A DNA stretch of 39,422 nt from SIG452 sp045656345 (lineage in GTDB: Bacteria; Bacillota; Clostridia; UMGS1840): contig JAZOQZ010000160.1 in assembly GCA_045656345.1 (NCBI GenBank), positions 1-39,422 of the forward strand, given 5' to 3'. The notes under the pieces are model-generated. The model did not search any database, was not told the origin of the DNA, and saw only the letters and a list, made by a program, of their open reading frames with translations. Both the position numbers and the translations under genes were made by a program. Shown here piece by piece: positions 30,874-36,485 of this stretch; within the stretch, counting starts at the first letter, position 1; each line of letters starts with the position of its first letter.

Positions 30874-31056
30874 TTACTCTTCGTCCTTGAATGATTCATA
30901 AAGCCACTCATCATAGAGGTCAAAGGCTTCAAGTTTGTCTTCATCTGAAGGTTCTGCCGATGCCAAGATGTTCATAACGTTGTCACGAACATTGGGGAAG
31001 GTGGTCAAATCATACTTTTTGCAAAGTGCTTCAATCTTAATTTCTATTTCTTTCAT
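30874..31056 (-). CDS. 60-residue acidic hypothetical protein
   Basis: MKEIEIKIEALCKKYDLTTF, VRDNVMNILASAEPSDEDKL, EAFDLYDEWLYESFKDEE. Acidic helical protein, no family recognised, no Cys pairs or membrane segment. Upstream GAAAGGAAAAAG is a good ribosome site. Part of the leftward cluster of tiny genes between the lysis genes and the integrase. Confidence 0.65.
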   Translation of the reverse strand: MKEIEIKIEALCKKYDLTTFPNVRDNVMNILASAEPSDEDKLEAFDLYDEWLYESFKDEE

Positions 31057-31071
31057 TTTCTTTTTCCTTTC

Positions 31072-31167
31072 TTATTTCAAAATCATAAATGCAATTGCTA
31101 TTACAAAGCCAAATAAACCGATGAATTTTAATATTTCCCAAGATAAAACAAATATTTCCTTTTTCAC
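31072..31167 (-). CDS. 31-residue membrane peptide
   Basis: Starts at GTG 31167 behind a very good Shine-Dalgarno (AAGGAGATT), stops at TAA 31072-31074. Sequence KKEIFVLSWEILKFIGLFG then FVIAIAFMILK: a short charged start and one hydrophobic membrane helix. It directly follows (on the - strand) the structured end of the toxin-like gene at 31242, and overlaps the -35 region of the rightward antisense promoter. It may be a second membrane-active peptide or a regulatory peptide. Confidence 0.5.
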   Translation of the reverse strand: MKKEIFVLSWEILKFIGLFGFVIAIAFMILK

Positions 31168-31196
31168 TTGACAATCTCCTTGTGTTATGTTATAAT
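31168..31196 (+). promoter_or_regulatory. Perfect sigma-A promoter, rightward, for an antisense RNA
   Basis: TTGACA (31168-31173), 17-base spacer, TATAAT (31191-31196): exact consensus with optimal spacing. It points rightward into the toxin-like gene at 31242-31355, which is encoded on the other strand. Predicted start near 31203. Confidence 0.85.
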
Positions 31197-31214
31197 GTAT
31201 AAAAATCCTTTTTT

Positions 31215-31240
31215 AGGAAGAGAGCCGAAGCCCTCCCCCT
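31215..31240 (-). terminator. UUCG-capped hairpin at the 3' end of the toxin-like mRNA
   Basis: Read leftward, GGGGGAGGGC pairs with GCTCTCTTCC around a TTCG loop (11 bp with three G-U pairs). The G-U pairs mean it folds well only as the - strand RNA. An A/T-rich tract follows. It probably ends or protects the toxin-like mRNA, though read-through to the downstream small genes is possible. Confidence 0.6.
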
Positions 31241-31241
31241 T

Positions 31242-31355
31242 TTATGTAAGGAGTTTGATTAAGATTAGCACCCAACCCACAAGGGAAATAATCTCAATCA
31301 TAAGCTTATTGAGTTGTTGCACCAACTTAATAAGCTTTTTTATTACCTTGTCCAA
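31242..31355 (-). CDS. Small hydrophobic toxin-like peptide (type I toxin candidate)
   Basis: 37 residues from TTG 31355 (40 if GTG 31364). The site AAGGGGGTG is placed 6 bases before TTG and overlaps the GTG, so TTG is preferred. The peptide is DKVIKKLIKLVQQLNKLMIE then IISLVGWVLILIKLLT: amphipathic, cationic start and a membrane-spanning end, as in membrane-active type I toxins or phenol-soluble-type peptides. Own perfect promoter upstream (31380-31408), an antisense RNA across almost the whole gene, and a UUCG-type hairpin right after the stop (31215-31240) make a stable short mRNA. Confidence 0.65.
   Translation of the reverse strand: MDKVIKKLIKLVQQLNKLMIEIISLVGWVLILIKLLT
31302..31342 (+). 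terminator. Terminator of the antisense RNA
   Basis: AAGCTTATTGAGTTG (31302-31316) pairs with CAACTTAATAAGCTT (31323-31337): 15 bp with one G-U, 6-base loop, then a T tract. Unusually stable, strand-specific in effect because the T run follows only on the + strand. Confidence 0.9.
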
Positions 31356-31379
31356 TGGAATCACCCCCTTTCTGTATAT

Positions 31380-31408
31380 ATTATACCACACATTGTGTGG
31401 TTTGTCAA
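31380..31408 (-). promoter_or_regulatory. Perfect sigma-A promoter with operator palindrome, leftward
   Basis: On the - strand, TTGACA (31408-31403), 17-base spacer, TATAAT (31385-31380). The spacer contains the perfect palindrome CCACACAATGTGTGG (31386-31400), ideally placed for repression. It drives the toxin-like gene with a leader of about 18 bases, and possibly the small genes beyond. Confidence 0.85.
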
Positions 31409-31435
31409 TAGGTTTTTGGAATTTTTTTGAATTTT

Positions 31436-31476
31436 TTTGTAAAAAAAGCACCACCGAAAATGAATCCGATGGTGCT
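31436..31476 (-). terminator. Leftward terminator after the 54-residue gene
   Basis: Read leftward: AGCACCATCG pairs with CGGTGGTGCT (one G-U), T7 run (31447-31441). It separates the 54-residue gene from the toxin-like gene's promoter, so the latter is a separate transcription unit. Confidence 0.85.
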
Positions 31477-31484
31477 TCCTTTAA

Positions 31485-31649
31485 TCAATCCACAAATGTT
31501 TTTCTTAATACATCCCAAATGCCGAAATATTCCCCATTTACTGTAACCACGATTCGCAAGGGGTCAATGGGTGGGCGAAGGGTGATTTCTCCCTTAACAC
31601 CCAAAATTTCAAGTGCTTTGATGATTTCTTCATTGATTGAGTTTTTCAT
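31485..31649 (-). CDS. 54-residue hypothetical protein
   Basis: ATG 31649 behind GAAAGGAAAC; stop TGA 31485-31487. MKNSINEEIIKALEILGVKG, EITLRPPIDPLRIVVTVNGEY, FGIWDVLRKTFVD: alpha/beta pattern. No family recognised. The gene is followed by a strong leftward terminator. Confidence 0.6.
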   Translation of the reverse strand: MKNSINEEIIKALEILGVKGEITLRPPIDPLRIVVTVNGEYFGIWDVLRKTFVD

Positions 31650-31715
31650 AGTGTGTTTCCTTTCTTACATTAAACAATTTACTTGACCCATAGTTGACTG
31701 ATAGTTGATTTGCTA

Positions 31716-31744
31716 TTGACATATTTTTCAATTTATGTTACAAT
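31716..31744 (+). promoter_or_regulatory. Strong rightward promoter antisense to a small gene
   Basis: TTGACA (31716-31721), 17-base spacer, TACAAT (31739-31744): five of six in the -10. Upstream TAGTTGA repeats at about 10-base spacing (near 31691 and 31702). It points rightward into the leftward 53-residue gene at 31756-31917. Confidence 0.75.
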
Positions 31745-31755
31745 TTGATGTTGAA

Positions 31756-31917
31756 CTATTGTGTTTTGATTTCATCAAGCAAATGTTCAATGGTTGTTGC
31801 TTTCATAAGGAAGGCAAAAGCCTGTGCAGCATCCTTTCCTTTTGCTTGGTCGTGCATTTCATAAGCTTCGGCAAGCTCCATTTCAAGATATGCAATAATC
31901 TCTTCTGCTGTTTTCAT
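31756..31917 (-). CDS. 53-residue helical hypothetical protein
   Basis: ATG 31917 (upstream AAAGGATGA), stop TAG 31756-31758. MKTAEEIIAYLEMELAEAYEMH, GKDAAQAFAFLMKATTIEHLL, DEIKTQ: two helices, acidic. Resembles small helical phage proteins, no specific family. It is crossed in the antisense direction by the transcript predicted from 31716-31744. Confidence 0.6.
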   Translation of the reverse strand: MKTAEEIIAYLEMELAEAYEMHDQAKGKDAAQAFAFLMKATTIEHLLDEIKTQ

Positions 31918-31940
31918 ATATTATCATCCTTTATATTTAT

Positions 31941-31990
31941 TATTGTACTAACTACCCATTGCCAAATGGACAAGGTGAGTTAGCACCATA
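31941..31990. other. Candidate attP region next to the serine integrase
   Basis: Gene-free segment just past the integrase stop. Contains CTAACT (31948-31953) and AGTTAG (31978-31983) as outer arms and CCATT (31956-31960)/AATGG (31965-31969) inside, an imperfect dyad of about 36-45 bases. Serine recombinase attP sites are short imperfect inverted repeats and usually adjoin the integrase gene. Arms are not concentric, so this is tentative. Confidence 0.3.
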
Positions 31991-32030
31991 ACCAAGGTTA
32001 AAAAAAATTAACCTTGGTTATTTCTTTTTT
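31988..32030 (+). terminator. Rightward terminator overlapping the integrase 3' end
   Basis: ATAACCAAGGTTAA (31988-32001) pairs perfectly with TTAACCTTGGTTAT (32008-32021), 14 bp, A6 loop, followed by TTCTTTTTT on + only. It would stop the RNA starting near 31751. Confidence 0.9.
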
Positions 32031-33458
32031 GTCGGTAGTCCAATTGATTTCAATAGACCGAAGGAAAGAGCGCCAAAAAGCCCTTTTGTGTTCATCGTCA
32101 AGGTTGTTATAAATGCCTTTCCAACCTTCTTGAAGAATGGCATCAATCTTGGAGAAGTCTTTGACAATAACTTCACCTTGTTCCGCTTCAGCTTCTTCAA
32201 GCATTTCCATCAAAGCTGCATAGTCCTTTTCATATTGTTCAACTTTTCTGATTTTGCCCGTTTGCCAAGAATAATTCAGACGGTCAATTTGTGCATGTAA
32301 ATCATCAATATTGTGCTTTGGCATCTTAACACTTTTATTGTCCGTTATGCCTTCCACGGCACGAATTTTGGCTTCTGCAAGGTATTTTTCAATGTTGGCA
32401 AGCATCATTTTTTCAAGTGTACTTTCACCGACAACTTTGTTAAAATCACATCTTGCATTTATTTTGTTGTTTTGGCAACGGTATTTTTTATATTGATACT
32501 TTTTGCCACTTTGATTTTTGCAATGATGCATGCCGCCTGACATCTTATTCCCACATGATGGGCAAATTATCAGACCACTAAAAAGATAACTTCTATCATT
32601 TGTATTGTCTTTGACGTTTCTTTTCAGTATGCTTTGCAGTTTCAAGAATCTTTCTTTAGTCATATATGCTTCACAATAATTTGGGTTGCCCCGGTATTCC
32701 CCACACAACATGGTATTTGAAAGCAATCTATATAATGAATTATATGGCATGCTCACATTGTGCTTTGCATGAAGATATACTAAAGCCTTTCTCATGCTTT
32801 GATGCGTAAAAAGGTAGTCAATTAAATCTTCAAGTATTTCCTCATAATCGGGATGCTTGATGATTTTTTTTCTGCCCGTTTCCTTGTTGGTTTCAATCAT
32901 GAAGCCAAAAGGCATGCTCCCGGATAGCGGTTGCCCGGTTGACACCTTATATTCATTTACAATGTCAATCCTTTCGCCCGTTTGGTCAGCTTCCATTTCC
33001 GCAATGGTGAGCTTCATATTGACAAGCATTCTTCCATTGGCCGTTGTCAAATCATATTGTTCTTCGGTGGTTGACCAAATAACAGGGCTGATTCTCTTCA
33101 TGCATTCATGGTATTCCGCAACAGACCTAAAGAATCTATCAAGCTTGATGAAGATTATTCTATCAAATTTGCCTTTTTCGGCATCTTGAATCATCCTTTG
33201 CAATTCCGGGCGGTTTCTTATGAGCTTACGGCCGGACACACCTTCATCCATGTACCATTCAACAATCTTCATGTGGTTCTTTTTTGCATATTCAGTCAGC
33301 TTCATTTTTTGGGCATCCAATGATAGACCATGCAACTTTTGTTCTTGTGATGATACACGAACATAGGCAGCAACCCTTTCAATTTTCATAGTCACGGGAT
33401 TTTGCATATATTGGCCCGTGACTTTTTCAATTTCCTCTTCTTTTTCTTTTCTCCCCAT
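31998..33458 (-). CDS. int: Large serine recombinase (phage integrase)
   Basis: 486 residues from ATG 33458 (AAGGAAGTG upstream; an in-frame GTG at 33467 is too close to it). Catalytic Ser36 in AAYVRVSSQEQKLHGLSL, then DEGVSGRKLIRNRPELQRM and RIIFIKLDRFFRS of the resolvase domain, a recombinase domain (PFGFMIETN, YRLLSNTMLCGEYRG), a zinc ribbon CPSCGNKMSGG...C...C, and a coiled-coil segment (QIDRLNYSWQTGKIRKVEQYE). It would integrate the phage into the host chromosome at a specific site and, with a directionality factor, excise it. No recognisable directionality factor was found. The stop codon lies in a hairpin. Confidence 0.93.
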   Translation of the reverse strand: MGRKEKEEEIEKVTGQYMQNPVTMKIERVAAYVRVSSQEQKLHGLSLDAQKMKLTEYAKKNHMKIVEWYMDEGVSGRKLIRNRPELQRMIQDAEKGKFDRIIFIKLDRFFRSVAEYHECMKRISPVIWSTTEEQYDLTTANGRMLVNMKLTIAEMEADQTGERIDIVNEYKVSTGQPLSGSMPFGFMIETNKETGRKKIIKHPDYEEILEDLIDYLFTHQSMRKALVYLHAKHNVSMPYNSLYRLLSNTMLCGEYRGNPNYCEAYMTKERFLKLQSILKRNVKDNTNDRSYLFSGLIICPSCGNKMSGGMHHCKNQSGKKYQYKKYRCQNNKINARCDFNKVVGESTLEKMMLANIEKYLAEAKIRAVEGITDNKSVKMPKHNIDDLHAQIDRLNYSWQTGKIRKVEQYEKDYAALMEMLEEAEAEQGEVIVKDFSKIDAILQEGWKGIYNNLDDEHKRAFWRSFLRSIEINWTTDKKEITKVNFF

Positions 33459-33510
33459 TCGGTTCACTTCCTTTTTTGTTTTTCTTGGTGCTACTTACAC
33501 TTTTGGGCAT
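33427..33510 (-). CDS. 27-residue basic ORF overlapping the integrase start
   Basis: ATG 33510 behind a good site (AAAGGTGGTG), stop 33427-33429. MPKSVSSTKKNKKGSEPNGE then KRKRRGN: very basic and low complexity. It overlaps the integrase start by 32 bases in another frame. It may be a leader that couples integrase translation, or chance. Confidence 0.25.
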   Translation of the reverse strand: MPKSVSSTKKNKKGSEPNGEKRKRRGN

Positions 33511-33538
33511 CACCACCTTTAAGCATATTTATAGGGCA

Positions 33539-34318
33539 TTAAACCGCTATATCTTTTTTTGTCTTGGCATTGTTTATTTTTCTTTCCTGTTTTGCCACAG
33601 TTTTCTTGGCTTCTGTTGCTGATTCGCTATCTGTAATTTCACGTTTGAATACTTCAGTGCTAATGATAGTGCGAATTTCATCATTTGTGACTTTCAAATC
33701 AGGGTACAATTTGCGGATGCATTTTTTTATATTATCGATACCCATATCAGACAACATGATTTGCCCGATAATAAAGCGGTTAAATATTTGCTTTTGCGCC
33801 CTTAAATCGTCCAATGTTGCTTTGCTATTTTTTGCAAAGGCTTCAATGCAAAGATAATAAAGGGGTTCAATGTCACTGTCTTTTTTTGCACTTAATTCAC
33901 AGACGTTAAATTCATATACAAGCTCTTGTTCAATGGATTTGCCAAATGTCATGTGATAAACTTGCCAAACCATACCATTTGTGAGGACAACCCAATTGAT
34001 GCCGGAATTAGCAGCATAATTTGTTGCTTGTCTAATATAGTCCTCTTTTAATTCAAGTGCAACGGCTTTGCATTCAATTAAAAATGGCACTTTATCACCA
34101 AGCTTGACAGCAATATCACAATATGTCTTTTTGATAGCAAATTCGGATGTGATATTTTCATATTTGTCATAACCGAAAATTTCGCATAACATATCAGTGA
34201 TGATTGTCACGGTGTCGCTCTCGTTCACATCGGCGGCTTGCGCTTTCCGCAAAATAGGCTGAAACTTTTTCAATCCTTTGGTTATTCTTTCTTTAATTTT
34301 TGCATTTAAGGTTATCAT
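33539..34318 (-). CDS. Stand-alone HsdR_N-type PD-(D/E)XK nuclease
   Basis: 259 residues. DMLCEIFGYDKYENITSEFAI, then KKTYCDIAVKLGDKVPFLIECKAV with Asp68 and Glu82-x-Lys84, and ATNYAANSGINWVVLTNGMVWQVYHM match the N-terminal nuclease domain of type I restriction subunit R, but with no helicase part. The C-terminal 120 residues have helices (DDLRAQKQIFNRFIIGQIMLSD). Located next to an XRE regulator in the lysogenic arm, so it may be expressed in the prophage and protect the host from other phages; this is inference. The site AAGGAGAGG precedes ATG 34318. Confidence 0.8.
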   Translation of the reverse strand: MITLNAKIKERITKGLKKFQPILRKAQAADVNESDTVTIITDMLCEIFGYDKYENITSEFAIKKTYCDIAVKLGDKVPFLIECKAVALELKEDYIRQATNYAANSGINWVVLTNGMVWQVYHMTFGKSIEQELVYEFNVCELSAKKDSDIEPLYYLCIEAFAKNSKATLDDLRAQKQIFNRFIIGQIMLSDMGIDNIKKCIRKLYPDLKVTNDEIRTIISTEVFKREITDSESATEAKKTVAKQERKINNAKTKKDIAV

Positions 34319-34352
34319 AAATCCTCTCCTTATTAAAATATTTTTTGTAAAT

Positions 34353-34370
34353 TGATTGAAACATCAATCA
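34353..34370. promoter_or_regulatory. Inverted repeat between nuclease and regulator genes
   Basis: TGATTGA (34353-34359) and TCAATCA (34364-34370), perfect 7-bp arms, 4-base gap, in the 63-base gap ahead of the nuclease gene. Possible operator or processing hairpin. Confidence 0.5.
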
Positions 34371-34381
34371 CTTGATTAAAA

Positions 34382-34801
34382 CTAATTATAGCGCTTGTAT
34401 AAATCTATGATTTCTTCTTTAAGTTTTATCAATTCTTCTTTGTGATTTAGTTGCATTTTTATCTTTTCAAGCTCGGTTGCAAGAGCAAGATTTGTTGTTT
34501 TTAGGGTTTCATTTTCGGCTAATATCCTAATACGTTCAGCTTCCGTTTCTTCGCTTTTAGATTTTAATTCCAAAAAGGCCTTAAATTCTGCGGTCAAGGT
34601 GGAGTCCATAAACAATTCATGTGGAGCTAATCCCACTGTTGCACCCAAATCCATAACGGTGCTAATGCCGGGGTCTGCTGTTTTGCCCGATAATACTCGG
34701 CTAATAGTTTCTTCGGGGATGTGTAAGGTTGAACGTTCTGACATCGATTTTGCCGAAATGCCAAGTCTTTTCTTTTCTTCGTTTATTCTTTCACGAAACA
34801 T
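34382..34801 (-). CDS. XRE-type regulator with C-terminal coiled coil
   Basis: 139 residues from ATG 34801 (AAGGAGAAACAAT upstream is strong; the frame is open to 34885 without such a site). Helix-turn-helix: ERINEEKKRLGISAKSMSERS, EETISRVLSGKTADPGISTVMD, then a long coiled coil (ETEAERIRILAENETLKTTN, ATELEKIKMQLNHKEELIKLK). Unlike CI it has no peptidase domain. Its own leftward promoter (TTGTCA-17-TATCAT) is overlapped by AGGATGA-N8-TCATCCT, a likely self-binding site. It likely controls itself, the nuclease and perhaps the integrase. Confidence 0.85.
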   Translation of the reverse strand: MFRERINEEKKRLGISAKSMSERSTLHIPEETISRVLSGKTADPGISTVMDLGATVGLAPHELFMDSTLTAEFKAFLELKSKSEETEAERIRILAENETLKTTNLALATELEKIKMQLNHKEELIKLKEEIIDLYKRYN

Positions 34802-34897
34802 ATTGTTTCTCCTTGACGATGTTTTTGCATTTTCAATTGATTTGTTTGTATCTATGGTTGATATTTTTGTGTATTGAAATTGCATAGATGAATGTTT

Positions 34898-34967
34898 AGG
34901 ATGATAAAAATGTCATCCTGTTTTGACAAATTTGAGTATTGAATTTTGACTTTTGCGGTTGTATAAT
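34898..34967. promoter_or_regulatory. Divergent promoters and operator between regulator and 46-residue gene
   Basis: Leftward: TTGTCA (34929-34924), 17-base spacer, TATCAT (34906-34901). Rightward: TTGAAT (34939-34944), 17-base spacer, TATAAT (34962-34967). The inverted repeat AGGATGA/TCATCCT (34898-34904, 34913-34919) covers the leftward -10. A second loose dyad, GAATTGT (34975-34981) and ACAATTC (35000-35006), lies just after the rightward -10. The rest of 34968-35152 has no gene. Confidence 0.6.
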
Positions 34968-35152
34968 TTATCCAGAATTGTTGAACGGCTTATCACCGCA
35001 CAATTCGGCAAATTTTTCACATTTTCTTTGATATAAATCTCATTGGAAATATTTTTAACTGGTATTTCTCAAATCCAAGATTGTATAATGTTTTCAGAAG
35101 ATTGATACAAACACATGTTCCACTTCGTATTTTTGAAAGGACGAATCCCCCT

Positions 35153-35293
35153 ATGAAAAAAGAGTACATTGCCGAAATTAACAACCTTCTTCCCAATGCA
35201 GATGTTGAATTGCTTGACTTTATCTATCAACTCTTGCAAAAGAGTGTTGAAAAGTCATTCACTCCTTTGGAAATGAATCCACAAACTGCTTGA
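35153..35293 (+). CDS. 46-residue helical protein
   Basis: ATG 35153 with GAAAGGA (35136-35142). MKKEYIAEINNLLPNADVELL then DFIYQLLQKSVEKSFTPLEM. Small proteins with LLDFIYQLLQK-like helices are common in clostridial phage and plasmid regulatory regions; no function known. Its end overlaps the convergent repressor gene by 35 bases. Served by the rightward promoter at 34939-34967. Confidence 0.6.
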   Translation: MKKEYIAEINNLLPNADVELLDFIYQLLQKSVEKSFTPLEMNPQTA

Positions 35294-35618
35294 CAATAGC
35301 AAGCTGCTCCGGGGTCAAATGGTTCAGCCCCTCAATTACAGAGAGAAAATTATTGTCAGTCCTCATTCTTACAACGACATCTGTCAAGGTGTCGTTTTTC
35401 TTTTGGATTTTTTTATGTCCTTCGTCAAAAATCAATTCAAAAGGTGGAATTTCAAGCACATCGGATATTTTTTTCAAGGTGCTGCGCTTAATATTTACAA
35501 CTCTTCCACTTTCATATTTAGCAATAGCGGATTTTTGCACACCAAGAATTTCACCAAGCTCTTCTTGTGTCATTCCCTTTGCTTGCCTTGCGGTTTTGAT
35601 TTTTAACCCTATATCCAC
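35259..35618 (-). CDS. CI-like XRE repressor
   Basis: 119 residues from GTG 35618 (AAAGGAAGA upstream). Helix-turn-helix: IKTARQAKGMTQEELGEIL, VQKSAIAKYESGRVVNIKR (recognition helix QKSAIAKYE), then DNNFLSVIEGLNHLTPEQLAI and a short C-terminal helix for dimerisation. No LexA-type peptidase region, so it would need a different release mechanism. It faces the Cro-like gene across divergent promoters with shared operators, so it is the likely lysogeny repressor. Confidence 0.88.
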   Translation of the reverse strand: MDIGLKIKTARQAKGMTQEELGEILGVQKSAIAKYESGRVVNIKRSTLKKISDVLEIPPFELIFDEGHKKIQKKNDTLTDVVVRMRTDNNFLSVIEGLNHLTPEQLAIVKQFVDSFPKE

Positions 35619-35645
35619 AATTTTTTCTTCCTTTCATATTATATG

Positions 35646-35761
35646 ATGTCTAAATTATACACCATTGTGTCTTAAAAATCAAGATTTTTTGAAGAATTTT
35701 CAAAAAAGTTATTGACAGACAAAAATTATTTTGATATAATGAAAGTGTCTTAAAAAGACAC
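35646..35761. promoter_or_regulatory. Lysogeny switch: divergent promoters and GTGTCTT operators
   Basis: Leftward repressor promoter TTGATT (35682-35677), 17-base spacer, TATAAT (35659-35654). Rightward early promoter TTGACA (35712-35717), 17-base spacer, TATAAT (35735-35740). Operator GTGTCTT-AAA-AAGACAC (35745-35761) is a perfect palindrome just after the rightward -10; GTGTCTTAAAAATCA (35667-35681) is a half-matching site inside the leftward spacer, and ATGTCT (35646) a weak one. Confidence 0.88.
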
Positions 35762-35784
35762 ATTTTGAAAAAGGGGGTTAGCAA

Positions 35785-35988
35785 ATGAACAAAGAGCTTT
35801 TAAGAAGTGTAATGGTTCTAAATGGCGAAACAAACCGTGACCTTGCGGAAGTGCTTGGAATATCCAAACAAAGTGTTTCTAATAAAATCAATGAAAACAA
35901 GTCGGAATTCAAGCAAGGTGAAATTGCTATTATTCGTCAACACTACAACCTAACTGAAGAGCAAGTTGTCAATATTTTTTTTGCATAA
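35785..35988 (+). CDS. Cro-like helix-turn-helix protein
   Basis: 67 residues. LLRSVMVLNGETNRDLAEVL, GISKQSVSNKINENKSEFKQGE: helix-turn-helix with recognition helix KQSVSNKI, then EIAIIRQHYNLTEEQVVNIFF. This matches the small phage regulators (DUF739 type) found opposite CI repressors in Firmicute phages. It is the first gene of the rightward operon; operator copies lie before and directly after it. AAAGGGGG (35770-35777) upstream. Confidence 0.88.
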   Translation: MNKELLRSVMVLNGETNRDLAEVLGISKQSVSNKINENKSEFKQGEIAIIRQHYNLTEEQVVNIFFA

Positions 35989-35990
35989 AA

Positions 35991-36007
35991 GTGTCTAAAA
36001 AAGACAC
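35991..36007. promoter_or_regulatory. Third operator copy after the cro-like gene
   Basis: GTGTCTAAAAAAGACAC, a perfect palindrome differing by one base pair from the operator at 35745. It starts 2 bases after the cro stop codon, so it would allow looping or a roadblock on early transcription. Confidence 0.85.
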
Positions 36008-36082
36008 AAGCAAGAAAATGAAAGTACGGCATGACAAACCTTGTTAACGGAATGTTTACATTTTTAAAAAAGGAATGATGTG

Positions 36083-36205
36083 ATGAAAGAACCCAAAGGA
36101 ACAGACCTTCTTGCAACTCTAATAAACCTATTAGCAGACCAAGAGGGGGTCAAAATCAAATATGAATTAGAAGGAGAGGAAAAATGCTCAATCACTACAA
36201 ATTAA
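36083..36205 (+). CDS. 40-residue early protein
   Basis: ATG 36083 behind AAAAAGGA (36067-36074); stop 36203-36205, overlapping the next gene by 22 bases. MKEPKGTDLLATLINLLADQ then EGVKIKYELEGEEKCSITTN. Short proteins with a LLADQ-x-GVKIKYE core are frequent in early regions of clostridial phages; function unknown. Confidence 0.6.
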   Translation: MKEPKGTDLLATLINLLADQEGVKIKYELEGEEKCSITTN

Positions 36206-36483
36206 GATTCACGGAAGATAGGGAAACCTTCAAAACAATGGTTGTTCCCGCAAACAACCTTACTGATGCATACATAGCAATTCAAACCCATTTTCCCAAT
36301 GCGGAAATCACTGAAGCAAACGAGATTGAAAGCTGGGCAAAGGTCATAGCCAAGCACATGATTGACCATTCAACGGTTTCAGAATTTTGCGACTTTGTAT
36401 CAAACCTTGATGCAGACAAGGCCGAAGAGCTTATCAATGCAATATGGGATGAATGGCATTCAAAGCCTTCAAAGGCGGTGTGA
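36184..36483 (+). CDS. Hypothetical early protein
   Basis: 99 residues. YKLRFTEDRETFKTMVVPANN, LTDAYIAIQTHFPNAEITEAN, DHSTVSEFCDFVSNLDADKAE: the first half looks like a small beta-alpha unit (TMVVPANNLTDAYIAI), the second is helical. No family recognised. Good ribosome site (AAGGAGAGGAA, 36170-36180). Confidence 0.7.
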   Translation: MLNHYKLRFTEDRETFKTMVVPANNLTDAYIAIQTHFPNAEITEANEIESWAKVIAKHMIDHSTVSEFCDFVSNLDADKAEELINAIWDEWHSKPSKAV

Positions 36484-36485
36484 AT

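Larger units (their letters stand above)
31203..31346 (+). ncRNA. Predicted antisense RNA (antitoxin candidate)
   Basis: From the consensus promoter at 31168-31196 the RNA would run to the hairpin-T tract at 31302-31342, about 140 bases. It carries no convincing reading frame on its own strand and is complementary to nearly all of the 37-residue toxin-like gene except its ribosome site and start codon. This is the type I toxin-antitoxin design of TxpA/RatA and BsrG/SR4 in B. subtilis prophages. Transcription is not demonstrated; the call rests on promoter plus terminator. Confidence 0.65.

Noticed and set aside
31735..31983. 82-residue frame on + strand opposite the 53-residue gene
   Set aside because: It begins before the predicted transcript start, has no ribosome site and is Cys/Phe-rich noise.
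34946..34967. TTGACT-TATAAT promoter near the regulator
   Set aside because: Spacer is only 10 bases; the TTGAAT box at 34939 gives a correct 17-base spacer.
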